Made by a program: the position numbers and the translations under genes. Below are positions 20,247 through 30,710 of a DNA stretch of 64,000 bases, piece by piece. Within the stretch, counting starts at the first letter, position 1. Each line of letters opens with the position of its first letter. Origin of the DNA: Melanopsichium pennsylvanicum. Lineage: Eukaryota; Basidiomycota; Ustilaginomycetes; Ustilaginales. The notes beneath the pieces were generated by a model that worked only from the letters and a program-made list of their open reading frames with translations, did not search any database and was not told the origin of the DNA. The stretch is from contig OAPG01000017.1 of assembly GCA_900208305.1 (NCBI GenBank), positions 1-64,000 on the forward strand, read 5' to 3'.

Positions 20247-21699
20247 ATGCTTCGAATATCCCTCATTCGATCTGCGATTCCTCGCTGTCGCTCCAGTGCT
20301 GCATCATCGTGTTTCTCTTCTCGCTTCCTTTCCACCTCCAAGCCCTGCCTGACCGAAAGTGCCAACCTCCAAAAACCCCTGGCATTCGCATTCGACATTG
20401 ATGGAGTCCTGAAAGCCGGTCCTAACGTTCTACCTGAAGCTAAAAGAGCGCTCCAAATACTTGAAGGCAACAATCCGAGAAATCAGCAGATCCCTTACAT
20501 CTTTATCACCAACGGCGGAGGCAAACATGAGTCCGCTCGTGCAAAAGATTTAGCACGCGAGCTGGACGTCGCAGTCACAGAAGATCAAATCATCCAAGCG
20601 CATACCGTCATGAAGTCCCTCGTACCTCTTTACGGCGATAAGCCTATCCTTATGGTAGGTGGGCCGGAAAACCCACCTAACGCGGCAAGAGAGGTCATGC
20701 AGAGCTATGGGTTCAAGAACGTCTATACGACGCTCGATCTTCATGCATACGCGCCGGCTGCTTGGCCATTTTCGACTGCTCCTCCGGAACAGCTGCCATC
20801 TGCCCGCGTGAGTCTCGTATTCCTACTGAAATCTTGGCGGAACCAACGCTGACGGATATATGAAGTTGCATCAAAACAGCGGGATGACTTCTCCAAGATT
20901 CAATTCGCCGCCATTCTTGTCTTTCATGACACGAGAGACTGGGGAAGAGATACACAAATCATCATTGACATTCTGAGATCGCACAACGGTGTTTTCGGAA
21001 CCGAGCATCCTCCATCAGAACCTTTGCCGGAAAGGCAGATCCCCATCTTCTTCTCCCATGGAGACTTGCGTAAGTGACCTGCCTCCCAAATTGAAGGCCG
21101 AATCCCCACACGAGGTGATCCTGCTATTCAGACAAGCAAGCTGATCGGTCTACTTCTCGACTCGTTCCCTGACCAATGCAAACCAATGCAAAAAAAAGTC
21201 TGGGGTAACGACCATACCGTTGTGAGATTTGGCCAGGGCGCTTTCCGACTTGCTATTGAAAATGTCTACAAGGTATGTTTCGCTTTTGCCTTCTCAAGTC
21301 CTCTCTAGAGGTACTTGAACACTCACATTTGTCATCCCTCTCTCTTTGGCCGCCTAGCACACCACCGGTCGCGACATGCAAAGCACAGTCTTTGGTAAGC
21401 CTCATCGCATCACGTACGACTACGCCAACGAGCTTCTCCGCCAACACCTCATCAACAGGTCTACTTCCACATCCGCCACTGCTGAGGCAGCCAAGCTTGT
21501 CGGGCCCTCAGTATGGATGGTCGGTGACAACACAGAGAGCGACATCAAGGGCGCTGTCGACTTTGGCTGGTCCTCGGCGCTCGTCAGAACAGGTGTTTAC
21601 AAGGACCATAACGGTCCACCCAACCACAAGCCCACGATCATTGTCGACAACGTGGAACAGGCCGTCATTCAGGCTATTCAGAAGGAGTGGAAGCTCTGA
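20247..21699 (+). CDS. HAD-superfamily hydrolase, HDHD5/YKR070W type, four exons
   Basis: Exons 20247-20807, 20880-21069, 21199-21272 and 21358-21699 join in frame to 388 residues. Donors are GTGAGT, GTAAGT and GTATGT; acceptors are ACAG, AAG and TAG. The product is a class IIA HAD protein of the HDHD5 (CECR5)/yeast YKR070W family, predicted mitochondrial. The Arg/Ser-rich, acid-free leader (about 1-35, LISLIRS-like composition) fits import. HAD motif I is FAFDIDGVL (about 47-55), motif II is FITNGGG (about 92-98) and motif IV is MVGDNTESDIKG near the C-terminus. The family-typical RFGQGAFRLAIENVYK spans exon 3. The third exon is fixed by the junction giving HGDLLWGNDH; reading through intron 2 meets a stop. 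The physiological substrate is unknown. Confidence 0.88.
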
Positions 21700-22190
21700 T
21701 ACCAGCACTCTTCGAAAAATGTAGAGCGTGTTACAATAGAGCAACAATTCCGATTTCGACGTAACGTGTAGGGCTAGTCATGCAGGCGTGGACTTGGTTT
21801 GATCCCCATACAGTGTTCTTAAAACAGCTGGCTTCTCATCTCAAGGTCCAACACTAATTGAGACAGGCCGCACAAGACCCGAAAAGAGGGGACGAAGGAA
21901 TGTGTATTGACTCGTCCAAGCAGCCTTCTCCGCTTTTCGCTTGCTTAAAACTGAAGGCTTTGAAGGGCTGGACAAGAGTCTTCCGCGCAAGAGAAATGTT
22001 CAAGCCAAAGGACCTCTTCGGAAGAGAAAAAAGGATATGTCGGTACCGGTAACCATCAGAAACCATTTGAATTGTATGTGCAAGCGTCGCGACTACCTCG
22101 GCTGAGAAAGGAGGGATCAGACCAGTTCCCACATGCACAGCATCTTTCCCTGTGCTGTCTTCGTCCGCGACAACCTTGCAATTTTTCTTT
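21700..22190. other. Convergent 3' flanks
   Basis: Between two convergent stop codons. It holds the 3' UTRs of the HAD gene and the Asn/Gly-rich gene. No supported gene or structured element seen. Confidence 0.5.
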
Positions 22191-23816
22191 TCACTGCTCC
22201 TCACGCTTGAGGTAGATGTTTCCATTGGGTCCACCGTCACCAATGACAGTGCCAGAATTGCCTAGCACAATATTACCATTACCAGTACCATTCTGCGAAG
22301 TGTTGCTGCCCACACTATGACCGTCGCCCGCAACTACATTTCCGTTGCCGCTGCCATTTCCACCACCGGTCGAGTTGTTCCCATCATTGGAACCAACCGT
22401 GTTGCCAGATCCCAGAACAACGTTTCCGTTGCCGCTGCCGTTGCCGGCCGAACCACCGGAAGATTTGTTGTTTCCGTTGTTGGAGCCAACAGTGTTACCA
22501 GTACCAGCAATGATGTTGCCGTTACCGTTACCGTTGCCACTAGCGCCGCCGGAGCCGGAATTGTTCGAGCCGTTGTTGGAACCAGTAGTATTACCAGCAC
22601 CGGTAACGACGTTGTTGGAGCCGTTGTTGTTGCCATTGCCATTGCTGGTGTTGTTGTTTCCGTTGTTGTTACCGATTCCAGAACCCATGTTGTTGTTTCC
22701 ATTGTTGTTGGCGTTATCTCCGCCTCCGGTGTTGCCATTTCCATTGTTATTACCAGAGTTGTTTCCGAGGTTGTTGGATCCGTTGTTGTTTCCGTTGTTA
22801 GTGCCGGAGTTGGCATTGCCGTTGCTGTTACCGTTGTTATTACCGGTGTTGCTGCCTCCATTGTTGTTTCCGTTGCTCTTACCGGTATTGCCGTTACCAT
22901 TGGCATTACCGTTATCGTTACCCCAATTGTAGCCGCCGTTGGCATTACCGCTGTTGTAACCGTAGTTACCGTTACCGTTACCGTTGGCGCTGTTGTTGCC
23001 CACATTGTAGTTGGCATTGCCGTTACCATTGGTCAAGCCCTGATTTCCGTTACCGTTTCCGTTGGCGTTGCCAGATCCGGTGTTGGCATTACCGTTTGCA
23101 TTTCCGTTGGTCTTTCCGGTGTTACCGTTGCCGTTTCCGTTTCCGTTTGAAACGCCGGTGTTGTCGCTACCATTCTGATTACCATTGTTCACGCCCGTGT
23201 TGCTGTTACCATTGACGTTGCCTTGAGCAGTACCGGTGTTTCCGCTACCGTTCTGGGAGCCATTCTGGGTACCATAGTTGTTGTTTCCGTTGATATTTCC
23301 CTGGCCTACACCCTTGTTCCCATTGCCGTTCTGATTGCCATTTTGGTACCCATAGTTGTTGTTGGCATTCCAGTTGCCGTTGAGAGAGCCAGAGTTGTTG
23401 CTTCCATTGCCACTGCCACTGTTGTTGCCGTAGTTGTTGCTTCCGTTGTTGTTACCGTTATTTCCGGCAGGAATCTTGCTAGAAGAGGTGTTCGAAGACA
23501 ACGAGGAGGACACCTGCTGCACCTTAGACTGGCCGGAGGTCGAAGATGATGATGAGGACGACGAGGCCTGCTGGACCTTGGACTGAGAGGTGGTGGAAGA
23601 GGAGGAAGAGGTCATAGGGGACCCAGAGGTGGCAATAGGCCATGCAGGGAAGGAGCTGAACACGTTGCTGCTTCCAGTTTGCCACCACGCGCCAGAGTTG
23701 ATGCCTCGTCTCCTGATTGCATAAAGCCCGTCATCAGAAGAGAAAATGGGAAGAGCAGTGGCCGTCGAAGCCGAGAGCGCCAAGATGGCGATCGTCATTT
23801 GATGAGAGACCTTCAT
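22191..23816 (-). CDS. Secreted Asn/Gly 13-residue repeat protein
   Basis: This 541-residue protein matches no enzyme family I recognise. The N-terminus is a signal peptide (about 1-22, hydrophobic ILALSASTATA). A basic RRRG at 35-38 could be a Kex2-type processing site. A Ser-rich stretch follows with two SKVQQ repeats (about 79-107). From about 120 to 405 come some 22 consecutive units of exactly 13 residues with consensus NGNxNGNxNxGxx. The last 135 residues hold five longer units with core VVxGxGNTVGSN. No transmembrane anchor or GPI signal is visible; it ends NIYLKREEQ. Such regularity suggests an extracellular solenoid (beta-helix-like) or wall/surface protein. In a smut it could act at the plant surface; that is inference. 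No introns. The opposite strand is open for 277 codons only because of the repeat. Confidence 0.8.
   Translation of the reverse strand: MKVSHQMTIAILALSASTATALPIFSSDDGLYAIRRRGINSGAWWQTGSSNVFSSFPAWPIATSGSPMTSSSSSTTSQSKVQQASSSSSSSSTSGQSKVQQVSSSLSSNTSSSKIPAGNNGNNNGSNNYGNNSGSGNGSNNSGSLNGNWNANNNYGYQNGNQNGNGNKGVGQGNINGNNNYGTQNGSQNGSGNTGTAQGNVNGNSNTGVNNGNQNGSDNTGVSNGNGNGNGNTGKTNGNANGNANTGSGNANGNGNGNQGLTNGNGNANYNVGNNSANGNGNGNYGYNSGNANGGYNWGNDNGNANGNGNTGKSNGNNNGGSNTGNNNGNSNGNANSGTNNGNNNGSNNLGNNSGNNNGNGNTGGGDNANNNGNNNMGSGIGNNNGNNNTSNGNGNNNGSNNVVTGAGNTTGSNNGSNNSGSGGASGNGNGNGNIIAGTGNTVGSNNGNNKSSGGSAGNGSGNGNVVLGSGNTVGSNDGNNSTGGGNGSGNGNVVAGDGHSVGSNTSQNGTGNGNIVLGNSGTVIGDGGPNGNIYLKREEQ
22277..23460 (-). repeat. 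Coding minisatellite, about 39-bp units
   Basis: The DNA of the Asn/Gly protein is a degenerate tandem array. It has about 22 units of 39 bp in perfect codon phase, followed by longer units of about 66-100 bp. Units have diverged at synonymous and variable positions, so they are old or under selection, not freshly amplified. Confidence 0.8.
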
Positions 23817-26448
23817 TGGGGCCTGATCTCCGTTGAGCTGAGCTCAACAGCTCGCGGAAATGGAGCTAGAAGAGTTGGAGACAAATGAAGCCAGATGATA
23901 CACAGTGGCGCTTTGAGAAGATTCGCCCTTGGGTGATTATAATATCGGACCAGGATGATGAATTCAAGAGTAAGAAGTGATGCGGATGGACAGGAAGGCG
24001 CAGAATGAAAGGTAAGATACGTCTTTCGACGGGAGGTCTATATATGTGAAGTTTATAACGTCCAAGGATAGAACAGTATTGGTCTAACCCAAAGCCGAGC
24101 GATGCTGATGCCAGTTTCCTGTGAAAGTTCAGCTGAATGAAACCGGTCTTTCGCAACTTCGGCAGAGCATAGTAACATCTCCCAACGGATACATGAGCAA
24201 AGCAGATATTGCTTACAGCAGGTAAGGTTCCAACTACGTTCCGACAAAGGCATTAAGTTCGACGCTGAGCGGCAAAGTGGTCAATTTCGCTTAACGATGC
24301 GACCTGCGCACCGTAGGAGAGCAGAATGACCATGCAGCAAGCGGAGACAGTGACACGTATCGCTGCGGGACGGTCTGGTGAGGACGACCGCTCAGCCAAG
24401 AGCAGCCTAGAGGAACCTCAGAAGTCGGCCACGCGACCTTTCAATCCAGGCGAGTGTCTGATGCGGGAAACGTAACGGGTAAGGGTCATGCAAAGGGGAG
24501 ACACGGAAGAATGTGGATAGAAAGCATCTTTATTACGCACACACCTAATCGACAGAAGAACAAAAAGAAACAGGATCAGATCAATAATCACGGAAGGGTT
24601 CATTACATTCTGTCGGCGTCATGCCTCAGGGAAAAGTGATATGCTGGGCACAAGCACCGGGACTCTCCCCGTCCAAAATCTTGCTTCCCGTTGCAGATCC
24701 TCAACATTCACAAATTTCAAGTCAAAATTAAAACCCGATTAAAATATCAGGACTCATCCATTTCATTTGCAGCTGTCGAGGTTGGCCACTCAATAAAAAT
24801 TACCTTTGTTCTCCTTTGTTTCATCCTTCCTCACTTTAGCATTCAGCATGTTGCTGCAATTCTGGAGCCTGAAGCAAGATTCTCTTGTTGCACAGAAATA
24901 CCTTTGTAGTCCTTTCAAAATCCTCTCTTGTGGCAAACAAAAAGTTTTAGACTGACTCAGCAGAGAGAACCACAAGGTGAGGTAAGAAGATGCAAGATTG
25001 GCATTAGTGTAATTTGGGTTTCAAGACGAATGTTGTCATTCAGCCACAAGTTGACTGCACCCTCTTGGAGCATTGTCATGTCCAATAATTTGGTAGCCTT
25101 GCCAAGTGTTTTGAGCAGTCTCATCTCATATAAAGAATGTATATCTTTTGTTGCAGTACCAACTACTTTGAGCCCTTTGGTGCACTTATCTTGGGAAAAA
25201 TCTTGGGGCTGTTGTCAGAGATTGGGAATTTGGGAACTCAACCAAGACATAGTGAGTGGCAAAACCACTACACCAGCTGGACCTGTAGCTGGTGTATCCA
25301 ATTCACGCAACACTGAAGTTTAAGCAAGACACTCCCAACTTACTCCAGACTCAGAGAACATCTGCAACATGCATTGGTGGTGCCTCTGGTGACAGCCATC
25401 TCCTGACAGGTACTTTAGCAGGGTTGCAGAACACAGTCTTGTCTCACTGGGGTCCTGAAAAACTTGTAAACCCTGCTCTTATGATCTTGGAGCTGATACC
25501 AAAGAGTGGGACATCCTTATTTCTGTGTTTGATTCTGCTTTGCAAGATTTCATCATGCTGCATGATGATGGCATGCACTCCTGTCAAAGCAGGCATGGCA
25601 ATTATTGCGCACCTGTCAGGACAAAACCAGATATTATATGCTTTGACTAGATATCACATATCAGAATGAGGCCCCAGCATGCATGTGGCCACGTCAACTA
25701 GCTGAGCATGTTGTCAGGGGCCAATGTGCCTAACTCGGGGTTCCCTTTAATATTCTATGAAATCTGGGGTTTTATCGTTAGGGTTAGCGTTACCAATGTG
25801 CCTAACGTGGGGTTCTATTTGATATCCGATGGAACCTGATTAAATCTGGGGTTTTATTGCGTTCCAAAATGAACCTGCTGGAAGTGCGTTTTTTATCTGG
25901 TTTGTGCCAAGCCCCGCTGGAACCGTTCCAAGTTGACTAGCCCCTGTGAACACTCCGTTCAGCAGTAGTGCAGCTTGTCTAGATGATTGTGTGACCTGCG
26001 CTGCACACAAGTGTCCTTAATGCATGCACCGGTCAATGTCTAAGTGTGGTGGAGAGATGAAAGCATGGATGTGGCATTGATTGCAGCACAAGCAAGGCTG
26101 CATCAGGTCAATGCCAGCAATGTGATGCTAGACTGTAGCTTAGATATCTCTGCCTCAAAAAAAGCAAACCCTAACCAGACTTGCGGACATGAGACTGTTG
26201 AGTGTGACCCGGTAACGTGCGGTCTCAGATAATGATGAGTGGTATAGCAGCGTAATGTGCAGCAGCACATCCTTCAAGATCGATTAGCTATGGGATTCAG
26301 TCTGTTCCTAGCACATAAGAAAAGACTGGTTCAGAGATACAGTAATCACATCCACAAAACTGGTGGCTTACTAGGGACCGCCCGAAAAGAATTTGTGACG
26401 ATTAAAGAGGATAGACGGAAAAAAGCAGCTATGGACAGAGAAGCATCC
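23817..26448. other. 2.6-kb gene-free island
   Basis: 23817-24600 is ordinary upstream DNA of the Asn/Gly gene, including a TATA-like TATATATG near 24041. About 24700-25700 is strongly CpG-depleted (about three CpG in 900 bases from 24781) and rich in TG/CA, like a decayed transposon. 25722-25857 holds a diverged tandem pair. Frames such as 24928-25323 and 25292-25669 on plus show no family resemblance. I see no intact gene. Confidence 0.6.
25722..25857. repeat. Diverged tandem pair with telomere-like seeds
   Basis: Segment 25722-25775 (from CAATGTGCCTAAC to CTGGGGTTTTAT) recurs at 25793-25857 with an insertion of about 11 bases. Between the copies is GTTAGGGTTAG (25777-25787), about 1.7 telomere units. 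A second seed in the opposite orientation, AACCCTAACC, lies at 26167-26176. Confidence 0.65.
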
Positions 26449-28491
26449 TTAAATCGGGATGCCGGGAGCAGTGAGGGGGCGGGAGAAGTTTGCTCGCGAG
26501 AGGCTCGAAGAGTGACGAAGCATCTTGATCCTGAGCTCGCCCGAGTTGAACTGTGCAGGGGGAGCTCGCATCGGGCTGAGCGGGCGGACGCTGCTAGGCC
26601 TGAGCTTAGGAGACGAGACAGGGGAACCACCAACGGGGGTGACTGGAACCGAGACGACAACACCCGCGCCACCTGCTGAATCACCAAAGTAATCACTCGA
26701 CGACTTGGGTGATGAGGGTCCGGACGAGAGCTGAGGAGTGGAAGGGGCCGACACATCGCCAAGGAGCATGACCGAGAGACGGCGCGAAACATTGTGTATG
26801 CCGACAGAGGGACCAACTTCGACAACTTCCTGCTCAGGGATTTTCTGCTTGACAAATTGATCGAGAGTGAGTTCGGCCAAAGGCAGCGAAGGATCCGTGG
26901 GGAGGGAGAAATAGCGTGTCTTGGTAGGAAGAACGCGTTGAGTAAGACGCTCAGGACGGAAGGGCTGCTTGGACCCAGCCTGGAACTTGGCAGCCTGGAT
27001 GGCAGTGACCTGAGCAAGATATGAAATGCTCTTCTCCCATGTACAAACGGCCGATACGGGGAGGTATGGGCGCTTGGCCTTGACGCTAGCCTTCGAAGAG
27101 AGCATCTTGACGAGCTCCCACAGCATGTCAGTCGAGGCAGCTTTGATGGTCGCAGGATGAGCGTTGGCAGCCAAACTTTGCGGCAGGCCAAGGAGATCAG
27201 CGACCGAGACGGCAGGAACCTCGATGCGGCGCATCTTGACCTCGACGAAAGCGGAATATTCGCCGCAGCCAGCACCGTCACAAGATCGGCAGGTGGAAGC
27301 CTTCTTGCCCTCGCACGCCATGCAGCTCAACTCACCCTGACCTTGGCAGCGACCGCAACGTCGACGACCCTTCTGCAGACCGGAGCCGGAGCACCAGAAG
27401 CACTCGTTGCCGGCCTCACCGCGGCAAGTGCGGCAAGTCTCGCTACCAGAGCCGCAGCACTTGCGGCAAGCACCCGAGGTGTGAGTGCGAGGAAGCTCGA
27501 GGATCTTGCGCGTCTTGGACTTGAGGGTACTGATGTCGAGGCCCTCGTGAGTGATTTCAATATTCCAAGGGTTGGGCAGCTCCGGAAGGAGGGGTAGAGG
27601 AGTGGCATCGGCAGGCCTCTTGTTGAGTGAAGCGATCTTCTTCCAGACTGCAGTTCGGCTCTCGAGGACAACAACGGCCTTGACAAGCGAGTGAACTTTG
27701 CTGCCCTTAAGTTCGACCTTGAGGGCTTCCTTTCGTGCTTCGCGCTCAGCGGCGGTGATCTCCTCCTTCTTGGTAGGAGGTAGAGGGGTACCATCCTCAC
27801 CGAGCATGCGTGCAGGAGGCTCGACAAGGGAAGTGAATGACCTGGCAAGGGCGTTCTGGGCAGCTACACGCGATGGTGGCTGTTGGTTGATATCGGCGAC
27901 GCGGAAGACGATATCGTCACGGGTGAGTCCCGATACCGGGAAGGCAGGAACGTCGCTAAAGAGGGTGCTTTTCTCAGAAGACGACTGAGGCGGAGAAGAG
28001 AGGCGCTGTTCAGAGCCGATGGACTCGACCGACTTGCCTTTCTGCTCGCGAGTGTACCGTGGCTGCTCATTGACGATCTCGAGGTCATCTTCCTCGCCAA
28101 TCGAGTCGACCTTGGCGGCGCATGCCAATGGGTACATTGGACCACGGGCAGTGAAGGCGAGGTTGCTGTGATAGAGGTCGATGAGTTCATCAAGGGCAGC
28201 GTCATTGCGACCATGCTGAAGGTAAGCGTCAAGCTTGAGAGCATCCTCGAGGTAATCGATGTCGGAGGAGCCGAGGGCTTTTGGCTTGTGGAGAGCATTG
28301 CGGGGCTCTGGGATGGGTCGCTTAGCCCTGGGCGCGATGACGTGGACAGTTGACTCCTCCTCGTCAGAGTAAGCGCTGTACGTGGAAATGGATCGCTCGG
28401 AGCCGTTGTATAGGGAGCGAGGACTAGAGAAGGTCGACTCGCTGAAAGCCTGCGAGCGAGGCGATATCGGCTCGTAAGAGTAGCTCGACAT
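26449..28491 (-). CDS. SSUH2-like protein with DnaJ-type zinc-binding repeats
   Basis: The 680-residue protein carries a Cys-rich module at about 342-409 with CxxCxGxG-like repeats (CRKCCGSGSETCRTCRG, CFWCSGSG, CGRCQGQG, CMACEG, CRSCDGAGCG). These resemble the zinc centre of DnaJ but without a J domain. The flanking segment before it (NPWNIEITHEGLDISTLKSKT) and the beta-rich part after it fit the SSUH2/SSU-2 homolog family, whose biochemical role is not well known. The first 180 residues and the last 110 are Ser/Pro-rich and probably disordered. The region at about 235-260 is a Lys/Glu-rich helix. The ATG at 28489-28491 is the first in frame. No introns. The family call is moderate; a zinc-binding role is seen in the motif, and the function is unknown. 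Confidence 0.75.
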   Translation of the reverse strand: MSSYSYEPISPRSQAFSESTFSSPRSLYNGSERSISTYSAYSDEEESTVHVIAPRAKRPIPEPRNALHKPKALGSSDIDYLEDALKLDAYLQHGRNDAALDELIDLYHSNLAFTARGPMYPLACAAKVDSIGEEDDLEIVNEQPRYTREQKGKSVESIGSEQRLSSPPQSSSEKSTLFSDVPAFPVSGLTRDDIVFRVADINQQPPSRVAAQNALARSFTSLVEPPARMLGEDGTPLPPTKKEEITAAEREARKEALKVELKGSKVHSLVKAVVVLESRTAVWKKIASLNKRPADATPLPLLPELPNPWNIEITHEGLDISTLKSKTRKILELPRTHTSGACRKCCGSGSETCRTCRGEAGNECFWCSGSGLQKGRRRCGRCQGQGELSCMACEGKKASTCRSCDGAGCGEYSAFVEVKMRRIEVPAVSVADLLGLPQSLAANAHPATIKAASTDMLWELVKMLSSKASVKAKRPYLPVSAVCTWEKSISYLAQVTAIQAAKFQAGSKQPFRPERLTQRVLPTKTRYFSLPTDPSLPLAELTLDQFVKQKIPEQEVVEVGPSVGIHNVSRRLSVMLLGDVSAPSTPQLSSGPSSPKSSSDYFGDSAGGAGVVVSVPVTPVGGSPVSSPKLRPSSVRPLSPMRAPPAQFNSGELRIKMLRHSSSLSRANFSRPLTAPGIPI

Positions 28492-29065
28492 TCTTTCTGA
28501 GTGAGAAATGTGAGGAGGAAGGCGAAGCTGGTAAATTGGCTGTGGAACGGAACCGCCTGCGGAACCAGTAAGTTATATGGGGAAGAGGGCAAAAGCAACA
28601 GCTACCGGAAGGTTAGGTAGAGGGGCGCTGAGGGTGAAGATTATCAGCAAGTGAAGTGAAACAGGTAAATGTAATCGCTATGAGGCAGAGGCTGTCAGTG
28701 CAGGAGTGAGGAAGCGAATTGGTGGGCTGATCTACGGTGGATGACGGGCAGATGGTGTCGACTTATATGTGAGCCAGACGGGTGTGTAGGCTTCCATGCT
28801 ATGGCCGAACTCGGATAGGTGGATTTACACGAGTCAAGACGAGGCGGCTGTCGGTGTCGAAATTGCACGCCTTGCATCTTACGACACCTCAATGACTCTC
28901 GTTGCGAAACAGACAACTGTGTAGAAGCAAGCCAGAAGCAGAGGTTCAGCCCGTCTGGGCAGGAAAATGTGTAAGCTCGGAAAGCCCGGGGTGGAACTCC
29001 GATCAGGCGAGTGTCAGATATCGCCAAATCTTTAGGTCGGCAGCGCACAGAGACAGAGATTAAAC

Positions 29066-29117
29066 GCAAGCGGTTGAGGGGTTGCATTCAAGCAAGCGGT
29101 TGAGGGGTTGCATTCAA
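29066..29117. repeat. Perfect 2 x 26-bp tandem duplication
   Basis: The unit GCAAGCGGTTGAGGGGTTGC plus ATTCAA occurs twice head to tail (29066-29091, 29092-29117) with no mismatch, so it is a recent small duplication. Confidence 0.9.
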
Positions 29118-29697
29118 GTAGGGGAGGAGCGAAAGCCGAAACAAGAGGGATTCGCCGGAGAGAAGACATTGTGGCTGCAGATGGCGAAGGGCTCGACGGT
29201 CAGTGTGTCTCACCTCATGTAGCGCACCGGGCAGCTCGGCTGCAAGCGGCAAAGAATATTGAGAGCGGCTAATGGCGTGGGCAGAGGTGGCAGTATATGT
29301 GAACAGTGTCTCGGATAGCAAGCCGGAGCGGATGTGAAGTCACAGAAGTGCATCAACCAGAGTAAATATGGAGAATACGTTTGGAAACACTCCAGCTAGG
29401 TCAGCAGCGGCCTGAGTTGTGAGGAATATAGTGATGCTTGGACGAGTCAGCAGAGAAGCGAAAACCAAGCTGGAGAGACGCTTTCTGGGCCTTGTGTCGG
29501 TGGCTCAACAAGGTTTTAGAAAGTCCAAATATTGTCTCGGATCACCACAAACAAGACAGCTTTCTGCATATGATGTATTCCAGTCAGATCTGTATCGTCA
29601 ACAGAAAAAGGCTTCTTTTCACATATATAAATATTCATTTATTTATATTCGAATCCGCATTTAATGTTGCATCATCCGAATCTATTAGTAAATTACA

Positions 29698-29747
29698 CAA
29701 AAAATAAAATAAAAATAAAAATAAAAATAAAAGAGAGAGAGAAGAAA
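29698..29747. repeat. A-rich simple repeat (AAAAT)n then (GA)n
   Basis: A tract of about five AAAAT units is followed by GAGAGAGAGA. It could be an old poly-A tail of a retroposed sequence, but no element body is recognisable next to it. Confidence 0.7.
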
Positions 29748-29870
29748 AGGTGAGATACAATGATGTACTCGGCAGTACAATAGGACCAGAGAAGAAAGAT
29801 AAAGTCTGTCGATGTGGTAATTAATCGAATCTGAGCATCCATAGTATTCTAGGTTTGTCGCCATGTCCTG

Positions 29871-30710
29871 CTAGCTGTTCGGCTTCGTGCACAACATTTG
29901 AGAGATCGACAGATCGAGCCCCCAATAAGCCGTCAGCCTATTCGCGAACTGCACATCGTCGTCGATCTTGCTTTGGAGCTTACTTAGCCTACACTGCAAT
30001 TCGCCACGACTCTGCTTCAATAGATCATCTTTGATATCGAGTGCGTGAGACTCCTGCAGATAGTTCAGTAGGCAGCCACACATGAAGACGGAGCTGTTGC
30101 GCTTCTGCTAAAAAAAATCGAAAGCAACCCCCTACGTAGTGCACTGTATGCTCGCAATCGTGCTTTGGTCTCACATGTGGCTCCAAGCGAGGCCGTGCCT
30201 GCAGATTGGCGTCAACAATGAATTGTTCAAGTTTTCCATCTGTGAATACACAGGCACGAGGCCAACAGATACCTCAAACTCTCACAGCCATCGTCGAGTA
30301 AGGGAATATCAAGTAAACTGAATGTCGCAAGAACATTTCTTACCTTATCTTTGCCATGAAAGAACAGCAATTCGGCAACGTTGAACCTGATGTCGCTACG
30401 ATAAGGAAGTCAGAACGGAGTTGGCTCCGAAAAGATAACGTGGTGTGTGCAACGGATGCGAAAGTGTCGAGAGTATTTACTTTATTTCGTTTTTGAAAGG
30501 AGCTGAGCTGACTCTGTGTAGCTTTCACATGAATGGACACTGGGTTTGTATGAACGGCCGCTTTTTGTCAAGCGAGAGTTCCGTATCAGAGCGAATCGAA
30601 TGGAAGTGGGACACATGTAGTGCGCTCGTTTCGATGTGAGGCCAAGAGGCGAAGCTTAAAGTAAAGGTGATACAGTATTTTTTCAGAACATGGTCCCTCT
30701 TTTGCACCAT
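29871..30710 (-). CDS. Possible unannotated three-exon gene, 156 residues
   Basis: Candidate exons on minus are 30710-30529, 30395-30344 and 30107-29871. The introns are 133 and 236 nt. Intron 1 starts GTGAAA and ends CTGACTTCCTTATCGTAG, a branch-point-like CTGAC with a TAG acceptor. Intron 2 starts GTAAGA and ends in a T-run plus TAG. All three exons join in one frame across both junctions with no stop until TAG at 29871. The product begins MVQKRDHVLKKYC, has a weakly hydrophobic stretch at 13-27, and ends with a helical Leu/Lys/Gln-rich half containing five Cys over the whole protein. I recognise no family. It lies in a gene-poor island, as smut effector genes often do; that is inference only. 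RNA data would decide. Confidence 0.35.

Noticed and set aside
22317..23150. 277-codon plus-strand frame rich in Val, Ile, Thr and Ala
   Set aside because: It is the complement of the Asn/Gly codon repeat (AAC/GGT read backwards) and exists only because the array keeps codon phase.
26346..28598. Long minus frames (311 and 244 codons) overlapping the SSUH2-like gene in other phases
   Set aside because: Arg/Ser/Leu-rich shadow translations; the Cys-rich frame carries the recognisable protein.
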